38,148 nt of DNA from JAGWRA01 sp035534615 (GCA_035534615.1 DATLRO010000107.1:1-38148); one strand, 5' to 3'; positions 23,856 through 32,045 are shown, numbered from the stretch's first letter. Numbers and translations are program-made. The notes: a model not told the origin generated them from the sequence alone.

Positions 23856-25658
23856 ATGGAAACCGTGACGCTCACGATTGATGGCCGTCAGGTCACCGTC
23901 GAAAAGGGAAGGACCGTCCTGCAGGCGGCGATCGAGCACGGCATCACCGTGCCCTATTACTGCTTCCACCCCGGCATCAGCATCGACGGCTCCTGCCGCG
24001 TCTGCATCGTCAAGATCGAGAAGATGGCGAAGCTGCAGACCTCCTGCTCGACCCTCTGCACCGAGGGGATGGTCGTGCACACGCGGACGCCCGACGTCGT
24101 CGAGGCGCGCGCCGGCGTGTTCGAGTTCCTGCTGATCAACCATCCGCTCGACTGCCCGGTGTGCGACAAGGGCGGCGAGTGCCCCCTGCAGGACTTCTCG
24201 TACAACTTCGGGCCCGGGCAGAGCCGCATGGAGTTCGCGCGGCGGACGTTCGACGGCGAGGGCGTGAAGGCGGACGTCGATTTCGGCCCGACGCTCATGC
24301 TGAACCGCAACCGGTGCATCATGTGCAGCCGCTGCGTCCGGTTCATGCGGGAGATCGACGGCGACGCGCAGATCGGGATCATCCAGCGCGGGTACGGCAG
24401 CGAGATCGCCACCTACCGCGAGGAAGGGGTGCACTCGCTCCTGTCGGGCAATCTGATGGACGTCTGCCCGGTCGGGGCGATCACGACGCGCGACTATCGC
24501 TTCAAGTCGCGGCCGTGGGACAACCCGGAGGCGGTCGACACGATCTGCACGCTCTGCTCGAAAGGCTGCAACACGACGGCGTGGCTCAAGGCGAAGCCGG
24601 AGTGGGCCATGGGGGCGCGCCTGGTCCGGGTCACGCCGCGGTTCAACCCGGAGGTCAACGGCTACTGGATGTGCGACATCGGCCGCTTCGACTATCACTG
24701 GGTCGAAGGCGACACCCGCCTCCGCCAGCCGCTGGCGCGCATCGGCGACGGCACGCAGCAGGCGGTGAGCTGGCGCGATCTGCTGGTCCGGATGCGCCAC
24801 GAGTTCGACATCGAAGAGAACCGGACGGGCCTCCGCTTCCTGCTGTCGGCCCACGCGTCCAACGAGGAGCTGCTGCTGTTCCAGCAGCTCGCGCAGAAGC
24901 TGGCGGGCGACGCCGCGCCCCACCTGTCGGTCGGCTGGCGGCATCGCGTGAAGGAGCAGCCGCAGGGGACGAAGTTCCCGGTGCCGGCGGCCGACGCACC
25001 GAACGTGCACGGTGCCCGCGACCTCGGCCTGCCGGTCGTCACGACGCCGGACGGCGCGGCGGATCTGGCCGCCCTGCGGGCCGACGTCGACGCCGGGCTC
25101 GTCACCGCGCTCTACGTGTTCGACCCGGGTCCGGACGGCTCGCTGGGCGACGTCGGCTGGATCATCGACGCCCGGCGGCAGGGGCGCCTGACCATGCTCG
25201 TCGTCCAGGGCGTGCTGCTGACCGAGCTCGCCCGCGCGGCCGACTTCGTCCTGCCGGGCGCCTCCTGGATCGAGAAGGAAGCGTCCTATACGAACGATCA
25301 GGGGCGCGTCCAGGCGTCGGCGCGCGTGCTGGCGCGGCCGGGCGACGCGAAGGACGACTGCCAGATTCTCGCCGACCTCGCGACGGCGCTGGGCGTGCCG
25401 CTCGGCGTGACGACCGCCGCCGGCGTGCGGGCGGAACTGGCCCGGACGGTGGGCGCCCGCCTCCCGGCGTACGCCGGGCTCGGCGATCTGGCGTTCGCCC
25501 GGCCGGTGACCCGCCAGACCTGGCTCGACGCGTCGAATCCGTCCGAGCGCTGGAAGTGGGACGTCCTGTTCCAGGATCTGCCGCCGGTGAAGGGCAACGT
25601 CGATCCGGTGGCGCTGCCGCCGCCGCCCGGCGTGATTCCCCTCAAGGAAGTGAAGTAG
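23856..25658 (+). CDS. nuoG: NuoG-like NADH-quinone oxidoreductase iron-sulfur subunit, encoded away from other nuo genes
   Basis: 600-residue iron-sulfur protein. Cysteines 36, 47, 50 and 64 make the 2Fe-2S site. His96 with Cys100, 103 and 109 make the His-ligated 4Fe-4S site. Cys154, 157 and 160 with Cys204 (MDVCPVGA) make the next 4Fe-4S site. Cys231, 234, 238 and 273 form an extra CxxCxxxC...C site like the off-pathway N7 cluster. The molybdopterin-oxidoreductase-like C-terminus is shortened compared with the 780-900 residues of E. coli or Thermus NuoG/Nqo3. NuoG normally carries electrons through the peripheral arm of complex I, but no nuoE, nuoF or nuoI gene is adjacent here; dsbD follows after 11 bases. 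It may serve complex I from a distant locus or another NAD(P)H-linked enzyme. Confidence 0.88.
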   Translation: METVTLTIDGRQVTVEKGRTVLQAAIEHGITVPYYCFHPGISIDGSCRVCIVKIEKMAKLQTSCSTLCTEGMVVHTRTPDVVEARAGVFEFLLINHPLDCPVCDKGGECPLQDFSYNFGPGQSRMEFARRTFDGEGVKADVDFGPTLMLNRNRCIMCSRCVRFMREIDGDAQIGIIQRGYGSEIATYREEGVHSLLSGNLMDVCPVGAITTRDYRFKSRPWDNPEAVDTICTLCSKGCNTTAWLKAKPEWAMGARLVRVTPRFNPEVNGYWMCDIGRFDYHWVEGDTRLRQPLARIGDGTQQAVSWRDLLVRMRHEFDIEENRTGLRFLLSAHASNEELLLFQQLAQKLAGDAAPHLSVGWRHRVKEQPQGTKFPVPAADAPNVHGARDLGLPVVTTPDGAADLAALRADVDAGLVTALYVFDPGPDGSLGDVGWIIDARRQGRLTMLVVQGVLLTELARAADFVLPGASWIEKEASYTNDQGRVQASARVLARPGDAKDDCQILADLATALGVPLGVTTAAGVRAELARTVGARLPAYAGLGDLAFARPVTRQTWLDASNPSERWKWDVLFQDLPPVKGNVDPVALPPPPGVIPLKEVK

Positions 25659-25669
25659 CGCCTCACCCC

Positions 25670-27466
25670 ATGCGTGCGCTGCGGACCTCTCTCGTGGCGG
25701 TCGCGGCGGCCCTCCTGGCCGCCACCGCTGTTCATGCGCAGCTGCGGGGGATCAAGGCCGACCTCACGCCGCTCGTCGCCGCCAGCGGCGCGCATCCCGG
25801 CACCACCGTCCGGCTCGCCCTGCAGGTGCAGCTGCCGGACGGGTTTCACGTCCAGTCGAACAAGCCGCGCGATCCCTCGCTCATCCCGACCGTGCTCGCC
25901 ATCGACGCGCCGCCGGGCGTGTCGGTCGACGAGATCGTCTTTCCGCAGCCGACCGATCTGGCGCAGGCCGGCATCGCGCAGCCGCTCGCCGTCTTCGAAC
26001 AGCGCTTCATCGTCGGCATCCGGCTCACGCTCGCGGCCGGCGTCCGCCCGGGGATCCTGGTCGTGCCGGCGCAGCTGCGGTATCAGGCCTGCGACGCGAA
26101 GATGTGCTACATCCCGACGACCGCCGCGACGCAGTGGACGCTGCACGTCGTGCCGGCCGGCGCGCCCGTGACGCCCGAGCATGCCGACCTGTTCGCCGGC
26201 ATTGCGTTCGGCCGCGGCCAGGCGCCGCCTCCGGCCGGCGCGGCGCCCGCACCGGCGGCCGCCGTGGCTCCCGCCGGCTCCGCGGCGGCTCCGGGGGCGG
26301 ATGACGGGCTCACCCGGCTGAACGGGTTCACCGTGCTCGGCACGAGCGGCGGCTACATGGGCGCCGGCGCGTTCCTGAAGTTCATTCACGACGCCGAGAC
26401 CGGCGTGACGCCGCGGGGGCCGTTCGCCGGCCGCGGTCCGCTGGCCATCCTGCTGATCGTCTTCTTCGGCGGCCTCGCGCTGAACCTGACGCCCTGCGTC
26501 CTGCCGATGATTCCGATCAACCTGGCGATCATCGGCGCCGGCGCGCAATCGGGGTCGCGCCGCCGCGGGTTCCTGCTCGGCGCGGCGTACGGCGGCGCGA
26601 TGGCGCTCGTCTACGGCGCCCTGGGGCTGATCGTGATCCTCACCGCCAGCACGTTCGGCGCGATCAACGCCTCGCCCTGGTTCAACGTCGCCATCGCCCT
26701 GCTGTTCGTCGTCCTTGCGCTCGCGATGTTCGACCTCATCGTCATCGATTTCTCGAGCCTGTCGAACCGCCTGCGGCCGGGCTCGGCCGGCCGCGGCACG
26801 TTCCTGCTCGCCTTCGGCATGGGGGCGATCGCCGCGCTCCTGGCGGGCGCCTGTGTCGCGCCGGTCGTCATCCAGGTGATCGTCTTCTCGAGCAACCTCT
26901 ACGCCACCGGCACCTCCATCGCCCTCGCCCTGCCGTTCCTGCTCGGCATCGGCATGGCGGTCCCCTGGCCGCTGGCCGGCGCCGGCATCGCGTCGCTGCC
27001 GAAGCCGGGCCCGTGGATGGTCCGCGTCAAGCAGGCGTTCGGCGTCCTGATCCTCATCCTGGCCGGCTACTACGGCTACGTGGCCTATGGCCTGTTCGCG
27101 AACCGCTGGGTCAACCCGGCCGCCGTGCAGGCGAGCGTCCAGGCGCAGTTGAAGCAGGGCTGGCAGGCGTCGCTCGCGGCCGGGCTCGACACGGCGGCGC
27201 GCGAGCGGAAGCCGGTGCTCATCGACTTCTGGGCCACCTGGTGCAAGAACTGTCTCACGATGGACGAGACGACGCTGAAGGATCCGGCGGTCACGTCGGC
27301 GCTCGCCGGCTACGTGAAGATCAAGTACCAGGCGGAAGACCCCGACCAGCCGCCGGCCAGCGCCATCATGCGGCGGTTCCACGCCGTGGGGCTGCCGACC
27401 TACGTGATTCTGCGCCCCAGGCCGGCGGCCGCCGATCCTCCGTCCGGCGCGTCCCCCGGACGCTGA
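25670..27466 (+). CDS. dsbD: Thiol:disulfide interchange protein DsbD
   Basis: 598-residue three-domain protein that carries reducing power from cytoplasmic thioredoxin to the periplasm. A signal peptide (residues 1-24, ending VHAQ) is followed by the periplasmic alpha domain with the reactive pair Cys141 and Cys146 (YQACDAKMCYIP). The membrane domain starts near residue 258; its two redox cysteines are in NLTPCVLPMIPINL and LLAGACVAPVVIQ. The C-terminal thioredoxin domain has WATWCKNC. All six cysteines expected for DsbD are present. The start at ATG 25670 is supported by the signal peptide; the long upstream frame is a nuoG shadow. The 11-base gap suggests translation coupled to nuoG. Confidence 0.94.
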   Translation: MRALRTSLVAVAAALLAATAVHAQLRGIKADLTPLVAASGAHPGTTVRLALQVQLPDGFHVQSNKPRDPSLIPTVLAIDAPPGVSVDEIVFPQPTDLAQAGIAQPLAVFEQRFIVGIRLTLAAGVRPGILVVPAQLRYQACDAKMCYIPTTAATQWTLHVVPAGAPVTPEHADLFAGIAFGRGQAPPPAGAAPAPAAAVAPAGSAAAPGADDGLTRLNGFTVLGTSGGYMGAGAFLKFIHDAETGVTPRGPFAGRGPLAILLIVFFGGLALNLTPCVLPMIPINLAIIGAGAQSGSRRRGFLLGAAYGGAMALVYGALGLIVILTASTFGAINASPWFNVAIALLFVVLALAMFDLIVIDFSSLSNRLRPGSAGRGTFLLAFGMGAIAALLAGACVAPVVIQVIVFSSNLYATGTSIALALPFLLGIGMAVPWPLAGAGIASLPKPGPWMVRVKQAFGVLILILAGYYGYVAYGLFANRWVNPAAVQASVQAQLKQGWQASLAAGLDTAARERKPVLIDFWATWCKNCLTMDETTLKDPAVTSALAGYVKIKYQAEDPDQPPASAIMRRFHAVGLPTYVILRPRPAAADPPSGASPGR

Positions 27467-27493
27467 CCGTCCCGGCAGGCAGGCGCCGTATCG

Positions 27494-27835
27494 ATGCCGA
27501 CGACCACCCCCAGCCCCGGTGCTGCGCGTGCGGACGACAAGGATCTGTATTCCGGACTGATCCGGATGCACATCCTGTATCACGCCTCCCGGGAACCGAT
27601 CTTCGGCCTGGGCATCATGGAGGAACTGGGCCGGCACGGCTACCGGCTCAGCGCCGGCACGCTGTATCCCCTCCTCCACCGGCTCGAGCGGAAGGGCTAC
27701 CTGCGCTCGTACTCCCAGCGCACCGGCCGCCGCCTGCGCCGCCTGTACCGCACGACCCCGCTCGGCGCCGGCGCGCTCGGGGCGGCGAAAGAGAAGCTGG
27801 TCGAGCTGTTCGGTGAGCTGTTCGAGGAAAGGTGA
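27494..27835 (+). CDS. PadR-family transcriptional regulator
   Basis: 113-residue DNA-binding protein. After an unstructured 15-residue N-terminus comes the PadR winged helix: LYSGLIRMHILYHASREP, GLGIMEELGRHGYRLSAGTL, YPLLHRLERKGYLRSY and RRLYRTTPLGAGAL. It is short, with only a stub of the C-terminal dimerisation helix. It lies 27 bases after dsbD on the same strand, so it may regulate the dsbD operon or the following GAF protein. No ligand is deducible. Confidence 0.92.
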   Translation: MPTTTPSPGAARADDKDLYSGLIRMHILYHASREPIFGLGIMEELGRHGYRLSAGTLYPLLHRLERKGYLRSYSQRTGRRLRRLYRTTPLGAGALGAAKEKLVELFGELFEER

Positions 27836-27836
27836 G

Positions 27837-27861
27837 TCCGGGACGGCCCGGATGCTATAGT
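27837..27861 (+). promoter_or_regulatory. GC hairpin followed by -10-like box before the GAF-protein gene
   Basis: TCCGGG-ACGG-CCCGGA (27837-27852) starts one base after the padR stop. It is followed by TATAGT (27856-27861), a good -10 match about 23 bases before the next ATG. The hairpin would lie in the -35/-10 spacer and could be either a weak terminator or an operator. Confidence 0.4.
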
Positions 27862-27883
27862 AGCCGCACTGTCTGAGAGTGAC

Positions 27884-29101
27884 ATGAGGTATCGCAGCAT
27901 CCGGATCGGACTGGCGGTCGCGGCCGTTCTCGCGTGCGTGGCAGCCGGCGCCTACGTCGTGCGGCTCGAGCGCGAGGCGGACCGGATCACCGCGCAGGCC
28001 CGCACGTTCGGCCAGCAGGCTCAGGGGCTGGTCGCGCAGGTCGCCGCGCTCAAGTCGGCGGAGCGCGCCTACGTCGCGCCCGGCCAGGGAACCGACTTCT
28101 GGACCCAGCACGCCTCGACCCTGCTCGTCTCGATCCGCCAGGGGCTCGCCACGCTCGCGCACACGGACACGTCGGCCGATGCCGCCGCGGCCCTCGAGTC
28201 GGCCGCCGCCGCCGCCGGTCAGCTTGCCGCCATGGATGCGCGGGTCCGCAGGGGGCTCAGCATCGGCGACGAAATGATGGCGTCCGATACGATCTTCAGT
28301 GAAGGGGAACAGGACACCGCGAACCTCACGCGGCAGCTCGACATTGCGCGCACGCGGCAGCAGGCGCATGCCGCCGCCGCCGCCGGCGGGCTGCGACGCA
28401 ACGAAGTGCTCGCGGCCACCGCGGCCGTGCTGTTCTCCCTCGTGATCCTGATCGCGCTGGTGCCCGCGGTGCACGAGGCGGAGGCGCCCGAGGCGCTGCT
28501 CGGCCCGGCGCTGGTCCTGGCGCCGGCGGCCGAAGGGGAGACCGAGGCGGCCAGCGATTTCGGCCAGCTGCGGTTCGACGGTCCGGCGGCCGGCCAGCCG
28601 CCCGCGCCGCCCGCGCCGGCCGCACCCGACCTGGCAGCGGCCGCCGCCTTGTGCGAAGAGATTGCGCGGCTGGACGCTCCCGCCGGGCTGCCGATGCTGC
28701 TCGAACGCGTCGCCTCGCTCCTCGACGCCACCGGCGTCGTGCTGTGGGCGGCCGCGAGCGGCGGCACGGAGCTCCGCCCCGCGCTGGCGCACGGCTATCC
28801 GCCGCAGGTCATGGCCCGCATGACGAGCGTCCCGCGCGACGCGAACAACATCACCGCCGCCGCGTACCGCACCGGGCACCTCCAGGCGGCCGCCAGCGAT
28901 GCCGTCACGAACGGCGCGCTCGCCGTCCCGCTGCCGGGCCCCGACGGCCCGACCGGCGTGCTGACCACGGAGATGCGGAACGGTGGTGAAGCCGATCCCG
29001 CCCGCCGGGCCCTCGCCTCCATTTTCGCCGCCCAGTTCGCCACCATCGTCGGCACCGTCCCCCCAGCCGCGACCGGCGGCGTCGCGCAGTCCGTCCAGTA
29101 A
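27884..29101 (+). CDS. Membrane-anchored GAF-domain protein without an output domain
   Basis: 405-residue protein of unknown role. Transmembrane helix 1 (about residues 8-26) and helix 2 (about 173-195, AATAAVLFSLVILIALV) enclose a mostly helical extracytoplasmic segment, as in chemoreceptor-like or histidine-kinase sensors. After an Ala/Pro-rich linker (about 200-250), residues about 255-395 look like a degenerate GAF domain (LPMLLERVASLLDATGVVLW, LAHGYPPQVMARM, ALAVPLPGPDGPTGVLT). No kinase, cyclase or HAMP/MCP signalling region follows, so the sensor either acts through a partner or is an evolutionary remnant. A heptad array begins three bases after its stop. Confidence 0.7.
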   Translation: MRYRSIRIGLAVAAVLACVAAGAYVVRLEREADRITAQARTFGQQAQGLVAQVAALKSAERAYVAPGQGTDFWTQHASTLLVSIRQGLATLAHTDTSADAAAALESAAAAAGQLAAMDARVRRGLSIGDEMMASDTIFSEGEQDTANLTRQLDIARTRQQAHAAAAAGGLRRNEVLAATAAVLFSLVILIALVPAVHEAEAPEALLGPALVLAPAAEGETEAASDFGQLRFDGPAAGQPPAPPAPAAPDLAAAAALCEEIARLDAPAGLPMLLERVASLLDATGVVLWAAASGGTELRPALAHGYPPQVMARMTSVPRDANNITAAAYRTGHLQAAASDAVTNGALAVPLPGPDGPTGVLTTEMRNGGEADPARRALASIFAAQFATIVGTVPPAATGGVAQSVQ

Positions 29102-29104
29102 CAG

Positions 29105-29194
29105 CTCAGTGCTCGGGGCTCACGGCTCGGTCCCGTGTCCCTCGTCCCGTGTCCCGTGTCCCTCATTCCTCATTCCTTATTCTTCATTCCTTCG
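29105..29194 (+). repeat. Heptanucleotide repeat array D (mixed subtypes)
   Basis: Units in order: CTCAGTG, CTCGGGG, CTCACGG, CTCGGT (one base short), CCCGTGT, CCCTCGT, CCCGTGT, CCCGTGT, CCCTCAT, TCCTCAT, TCCTTAT, TCTTCAT, TCCTTCG. It begins three bases after the GAF-protein stop and extends about 25 bases into the 3' end of the convergent PDZ gene, whose stop (29172-29170) and final residues (EGMKNKE) it encodes. CTCAGKG-type units lead and CCTCATT-type units follow, as in array E. Confidence 0.85.
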
Positions 29195-30021
29195 TTCTCT
29201 TTGTCTTGTGTCGTCACATTCACCGTGACGCGCATCGCCTTGTGGTCTCGGATCAGACCGAGGACGACGTGGCCCGCGCCGGCGTGACGAAGCTCGCTCA
29301 TGAAGGCCCAGCGGCTGGCGACGCCGTGCCCGGCCACGCTCGTGATGACGTCGCCGACCTTCAGCTCCGCCTTCTCGGCCTCCGATCCGGTCGCCACGCT
29401 CGTGACCAGCACGCCCTCCTTCGCGCCGAAGTACGCCGCCAGCGCGTGTGTCATGTCCTCGACCGTCGCGCCGAACCTGGGGCCGCCCGGATCCATCGCG
29501 AAGGCGTGCAGCTCCATCGGCAGCTCACGGCCCAGCTGCTCCAGGCGGCGCAGCGAGCGGTTGAGCGCGGCGCGGTCCGGCCAGCCGTCGGTCGCCCCGG
29601 GCGTGACCTGACGCGTCGTCTGCGAGCCGTCCCGGACGATCGCGACGGTCACGCTCCGACCGGCCACCGACTCGTCCACCAGCCGCGTAAACTGCCGGAC
29701 GCTCCGGATGGCCTCGCCGTCGAAGGTCACGATGACGTCGCCCGCCTGGAGGCCGGCCTGCGCCGCCGGGCCGTCCGGCGCGACCGTGACCACGATCACC
29801 CCCTCGGCGCGGGGCAGTTTCTGCGCGTTCACGTCGGCCGCCTGCACGTTCCGCACCGACACGCCAAGCTGGCTGCCGCCAAACGGGAAGGCGAGGGCTG
29901 GTGCGGCCGGCGCGGCCGGCTGCGCCGGCCGGCCTTCCGCGAAGCCGGTCCGCCCCGCCGCGACCGCCAGCACCACCCCCGCCAGCACGACGAGGACGCC
30001 GAGCGCTTTCACCAGTCTCAT
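29170..30021 (-). CDS. Exported two-PDZ-domain protein (HtrA-like without protease domain)
   Basis: 283-residue protein with a signal peptide or N-terminal anchor (about residues 5-24, ALGVLVVLAGVVLAVAAG). Two PDZ domains are visible. PDZ1 (about 50-135) has GVSVRNVQ, DGPAAQAGLQAGDVIVTFDG and IRSVRQF. PDZ2 (about 185-270) has AKEGVLVTSVATGSEAEKAE, LKVGDVITSVAGH and VASRWAFMSEL. There is no trypsin-like His-Asp-Ser domain, so it is not a full DegP; a scaffold or substrate-binding role is inferred. The C-terminal tail KENEGMKNKE is encoded by repeat array D and is probably not ancestral. Confidence 0.87.
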   Translation of the reverse strand: MRLVKALGVLVVLAGVVLAVAAGRTGFAEGRPAQPAAPAAPALAFPFGGSQLGVSVRNVQAADVNAQKLPRAEGVIVVTVAPDGPAAQAGLQAGDVIVTFDGEAIRSVRQFTRLVDESVAGRSVTVAIVRDGSQTTRQVTPGATDGWPDRAALNRSLRRLEQLGRELPMELHAFAMDPGGPRFGATVEDMTHALAAYFGAKEGVLVTSVATGSEAEKAELKVGDVITSVAGHGVASRWAFMSELRHAGAGHVVLGLIRDHKAMRVTVNVTTQDKENEGMKNKE

Positions 30022-30142
30022 CGGACCCCCTGCTTCAGATCAGACGTCGAGGCTTCGTCCCTGGTTCTCGGTCGCGGGGGCCGCGAAGGACAGGCCCGGG
30101 CCGGACGGGCGCCAATCCGTGTCGGATCTGCACAACGCCCAG

Positions 30143-30160
30143 CCGTCCGGACGGTATAAT
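30143..30160 (+). promoter_or_regulatory. glnA promoter -10 box abutting a 12-base palindrome
   Basis: A perfect TATAAT (30155-30160) lies 120 bases before the glnA start. Immediately upstream and touching it is the perfect 12-base palindrome CCGTCCGGACGG (30143-30154), in the -35/-10 spacer where a dimeric repressor would block polymerase. The -35 is weak (CACAAC-like near 30131-30136), which would suit activator or repressor control. Regulator identity is unknown. Confidence 0.5.
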
Positions 30161-30280
30161 CGCGTTTCAGCATCAGACTGACAGCCGAATCGTGCCTGAT
30201 TCGCAATCGGACAGGCACGCGCGCACCGCGGCCGGCGCCGGCCGGGTCGGAACGGGGCACGGGAGAGGAGCACGAGGCCC

Positions 30281-31669
30281 ATGGCAGCAGGCAGGCATCC
30301 GGGCGGTGCGGCGACCGGGCGGGCGCGCCACGGCGCGCGGGCCGCGGCGCGGAAGGCGCAGATTCTGGAGCTGGCCGAGCGCGAGAAGGTCAAGTTCCTC
30401 CGCCTCCAGTTCACCGACATCCTCGGCACCATCAAGAACGTCGAGGTGCCCGACCGCCAGTTCGAGCAGGCGTTGAGCGGCGAGATCATGTTCGACGGCT
30501 CGTCGATCGAGGGCTTCGTCCGGATCGAGGAGTCGGACATGTACCTCCGTCCCGATCTCGACACCTTCCAGATCTTTCCCTGGACGAACAGCACCGGCGA
30601 GCAGGTCGCCCGGATTATCTGCGACATCTACACGCCGGCCGGCGAGCCGTTCGCCGGCTGTCCGCGGTCGACGCTGAAGCGGGCGATCGCCCGGGCCGCC
30701 GACCTGGGCTTCACGATGAACGCCGGGCCGGAAGCGGAGTTCTTCCTGTTCCAGACGCGCAACGGCGCGGCCACGACGGAAACGCACGACGCCGCCAGCT
30801 ATTTCGACCTGACGCCGGTCGACATGGGGGAGGACGTGCGCCGCGAGATCGTGCTGGCACTCGAAGCGATGGGGTTCTACGTCGAGGCGGCCCATCACGA
30901 GGTCGCGGCCGGCCAGCACGAGGTCGACTTCCGCTACGACGACGCCCTGACGACGGCGGACAACATCAGCACGTTCCGCTTCGTCGTCAAGAACGTGGCG
31001 ATCCGGAACGGCCTGCACGCGACGTTCATGCCCAAGCCGATCTACGGCATCAACGGGTCGGGCATGCACACGCACCAGTCGCTCCTCACGGACGGCGCCA
31101 ACCGGTTCTACGACGAGCGTGGGCCCGGGCAGCTCAGCGAGGTCTGCCTCCACTACATCGGCGGCCTGCTCCGGCATGCCAAGGGCTTCTGCGCGATCAC
31201 CAACCCGCTGGTGAACTCCTACAAGCGGCTCGTGCCCGGCTTCGAGGCGCCGACCAACATCGCCTGGTCCGAGAAGAACCGCAGCCCGCTCGTGCGGGTG
31301 CCGGCCGCGCGCGGTCCCGCCACGCGGATCGAGCTGCGCATGCCGGACCCGTCCTGCAATCCGTACCTGGCGCTCGCCGTCATGCTGCGCGCCGGCCTCG
31401 ACGGCATCGAGCAGCAGATCGATCCGGGGCCGCCGGTGAACAAGAACATCTATCGGATGAGCCACCGCGAGCGGCGGCACCTGCGGATCGACGAGCTGCC
31501 GAGCAATCTGAGCGATGCCCTCGACGAGCTCGAGAAGGACGAACTGGTGCGTGACACGCTCGGCGAGCACATCTTCGAGCACTTCCTCGAAGCCAAGCGG
31601 GAGGAGTGGCTCGACTACATCAAGCACGTCTCCCCGTGGGAAGTGGAACGGTATCTCAGGCTGTACTGA
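30281..31669 (+). CDS. glnA: Glutamine synthetase type I, alpha subfamily
   Basis: 462-residue enzyme making glutamine from glutamate, ammonia and ATP; dodecameric by family. Landmarks: FMDGSS-like MFDGSSIEGFVRIEESDM, NAGPEAEFFLF, HHEVAAGQHEVDFRYDDAL, NGSGMHTHQSL, YKRLVPGFEAPTNIAWS, RSPLVRVPAARG and RIELRMPDPSCNPYLA. The C-terminal region has NIYRMSHRERRHLRIDELP instead of the NLYDLP adenylylation motif of beta-type enzymes, so GlnE control is not expected. Arg81 in EGFVRIEES corresponds to the arginine that mediates feedback inhibition in Bacillus GlnA. An arginine/alanine-rich extension of about 25 residues precedes the usual start. GAGGAG lies about ten bases before the ATG. The gene is monocistronic. 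Confidence 0.95.
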   Translation: MAAGRHPGGAATGRARHGARAAARKAQILELAEREKVKFLRLQFTDILGTIKNVEVPDRQFEQALSGEIMFDGSSIEGFVRIEESDMYLRPDLDTFQIFPWTNSTGEQVARIICDIYTPAGEPFAGCPRSTLKRAIARAADLGFTMNAGPEAEFFLFQTRNGAATTETHDAASYFDLTPVDMGEDVRREIVLALEAMGFYVEAAHHEVAAGQHEVDFRYDDALTTADNISTFRFVVKNVAIRNGLHATFMPKPIYGINGSGMHTHQSLLTDGANRFYDERGPGQLSEVCLHYIGGLLRHAKGFCAITNPLVNSYKRLVPGFEAPTNIAWSEKNRSPLVRVPAARGPATRIELRMPDPSCNPYLALAVMLRAGLDGIEQQIDPGPPVNKNIYRMSHRERRHLRIDELPSNLSDALDELEKDELVRDTLGEHIFEHFLEAKREEWLDYIKHVSPWEVERYLRLY

Positions 31670-31803
31670 CTCGGGGCTCGTGGGCTCAGGGCTCGGGGCT
31701 CAGTGCTCGTTGCTCGGTGCTCAGGGCTCGGGGCTCGCGGGCTCAGTGCTCAGCGGCCGGAACTCGTTCCTCATCCCTCATTCCTCATTCCTCATTCCTC
31801 GTT
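31670..31803 (+). repeat. Heptanucleotide repeat array E (both subtypes, about 19 units)
   Basis: The array starts at the base after the glnA TGA. CTCGGGG, CTCGTGG, CTCAGGG, CTCGGGG, CTCAGTG, CTCGTTG, CTCGGTG, CTCAGGG, CTCGGGG, CTCGCGG, CTCAGTG and CTCAGCG follow, with two single-base G insertions (31684 and 31741). Without loss of register, ACTCGTT, CCTCATC, CCTCATT x3 and CCTCGTT then follow (31762-31803). Counted as NCTCRNN, the register is unbroken from 31741 to 31803, joining the two subtypes into one array. Confidence 0.92.
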
Positions 31804-32045
31804 TTATTTCCCCTGTCTGTCCCCGAGGACACGGCGCGTCCGGCCGGCAGGACACCGGCCGGCGGCACGCAGGCAGATCCGGCCAGAAATCGTGGCAACC
31901 TGACGGCACAGCTCTTGATGAAGGAAGAGACGGGTCGCGCCGGGTCGACGGGATGTGAGTCGACTACAGGCAGGCGCTGGCGTCGTCCGTCCCGTACCAC
32001 AGGGCGTGTGTGATCCGAGCGCGACCCAACCCCTTCGCTCCGAAC
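31804..32045. other. Non-coding region between convergent genes, with CCGGCCGG hairpin
   Basis: 242 bases between two repeat arrays, no convincing gene on either strand. Two copies of the self-complementary CCGGCCGG (31840-31847 and 31855-31862) can form a stem with a 7-base loop and may help terminate glnA or, in reverse, the SpoIIE gene. Small open frames here have arginine/proline-rich shadow-like composition and no ribosome binding site. A small RNA cannot be excluded. Confidence 0.4.

Noticed and set aside
31785..32000. Small minus-strand open frame in the glnA-SpoIIE gap
   Set aside because: No ribosome binding site or domain, shadow-like composition, and it runs into repeat array E.
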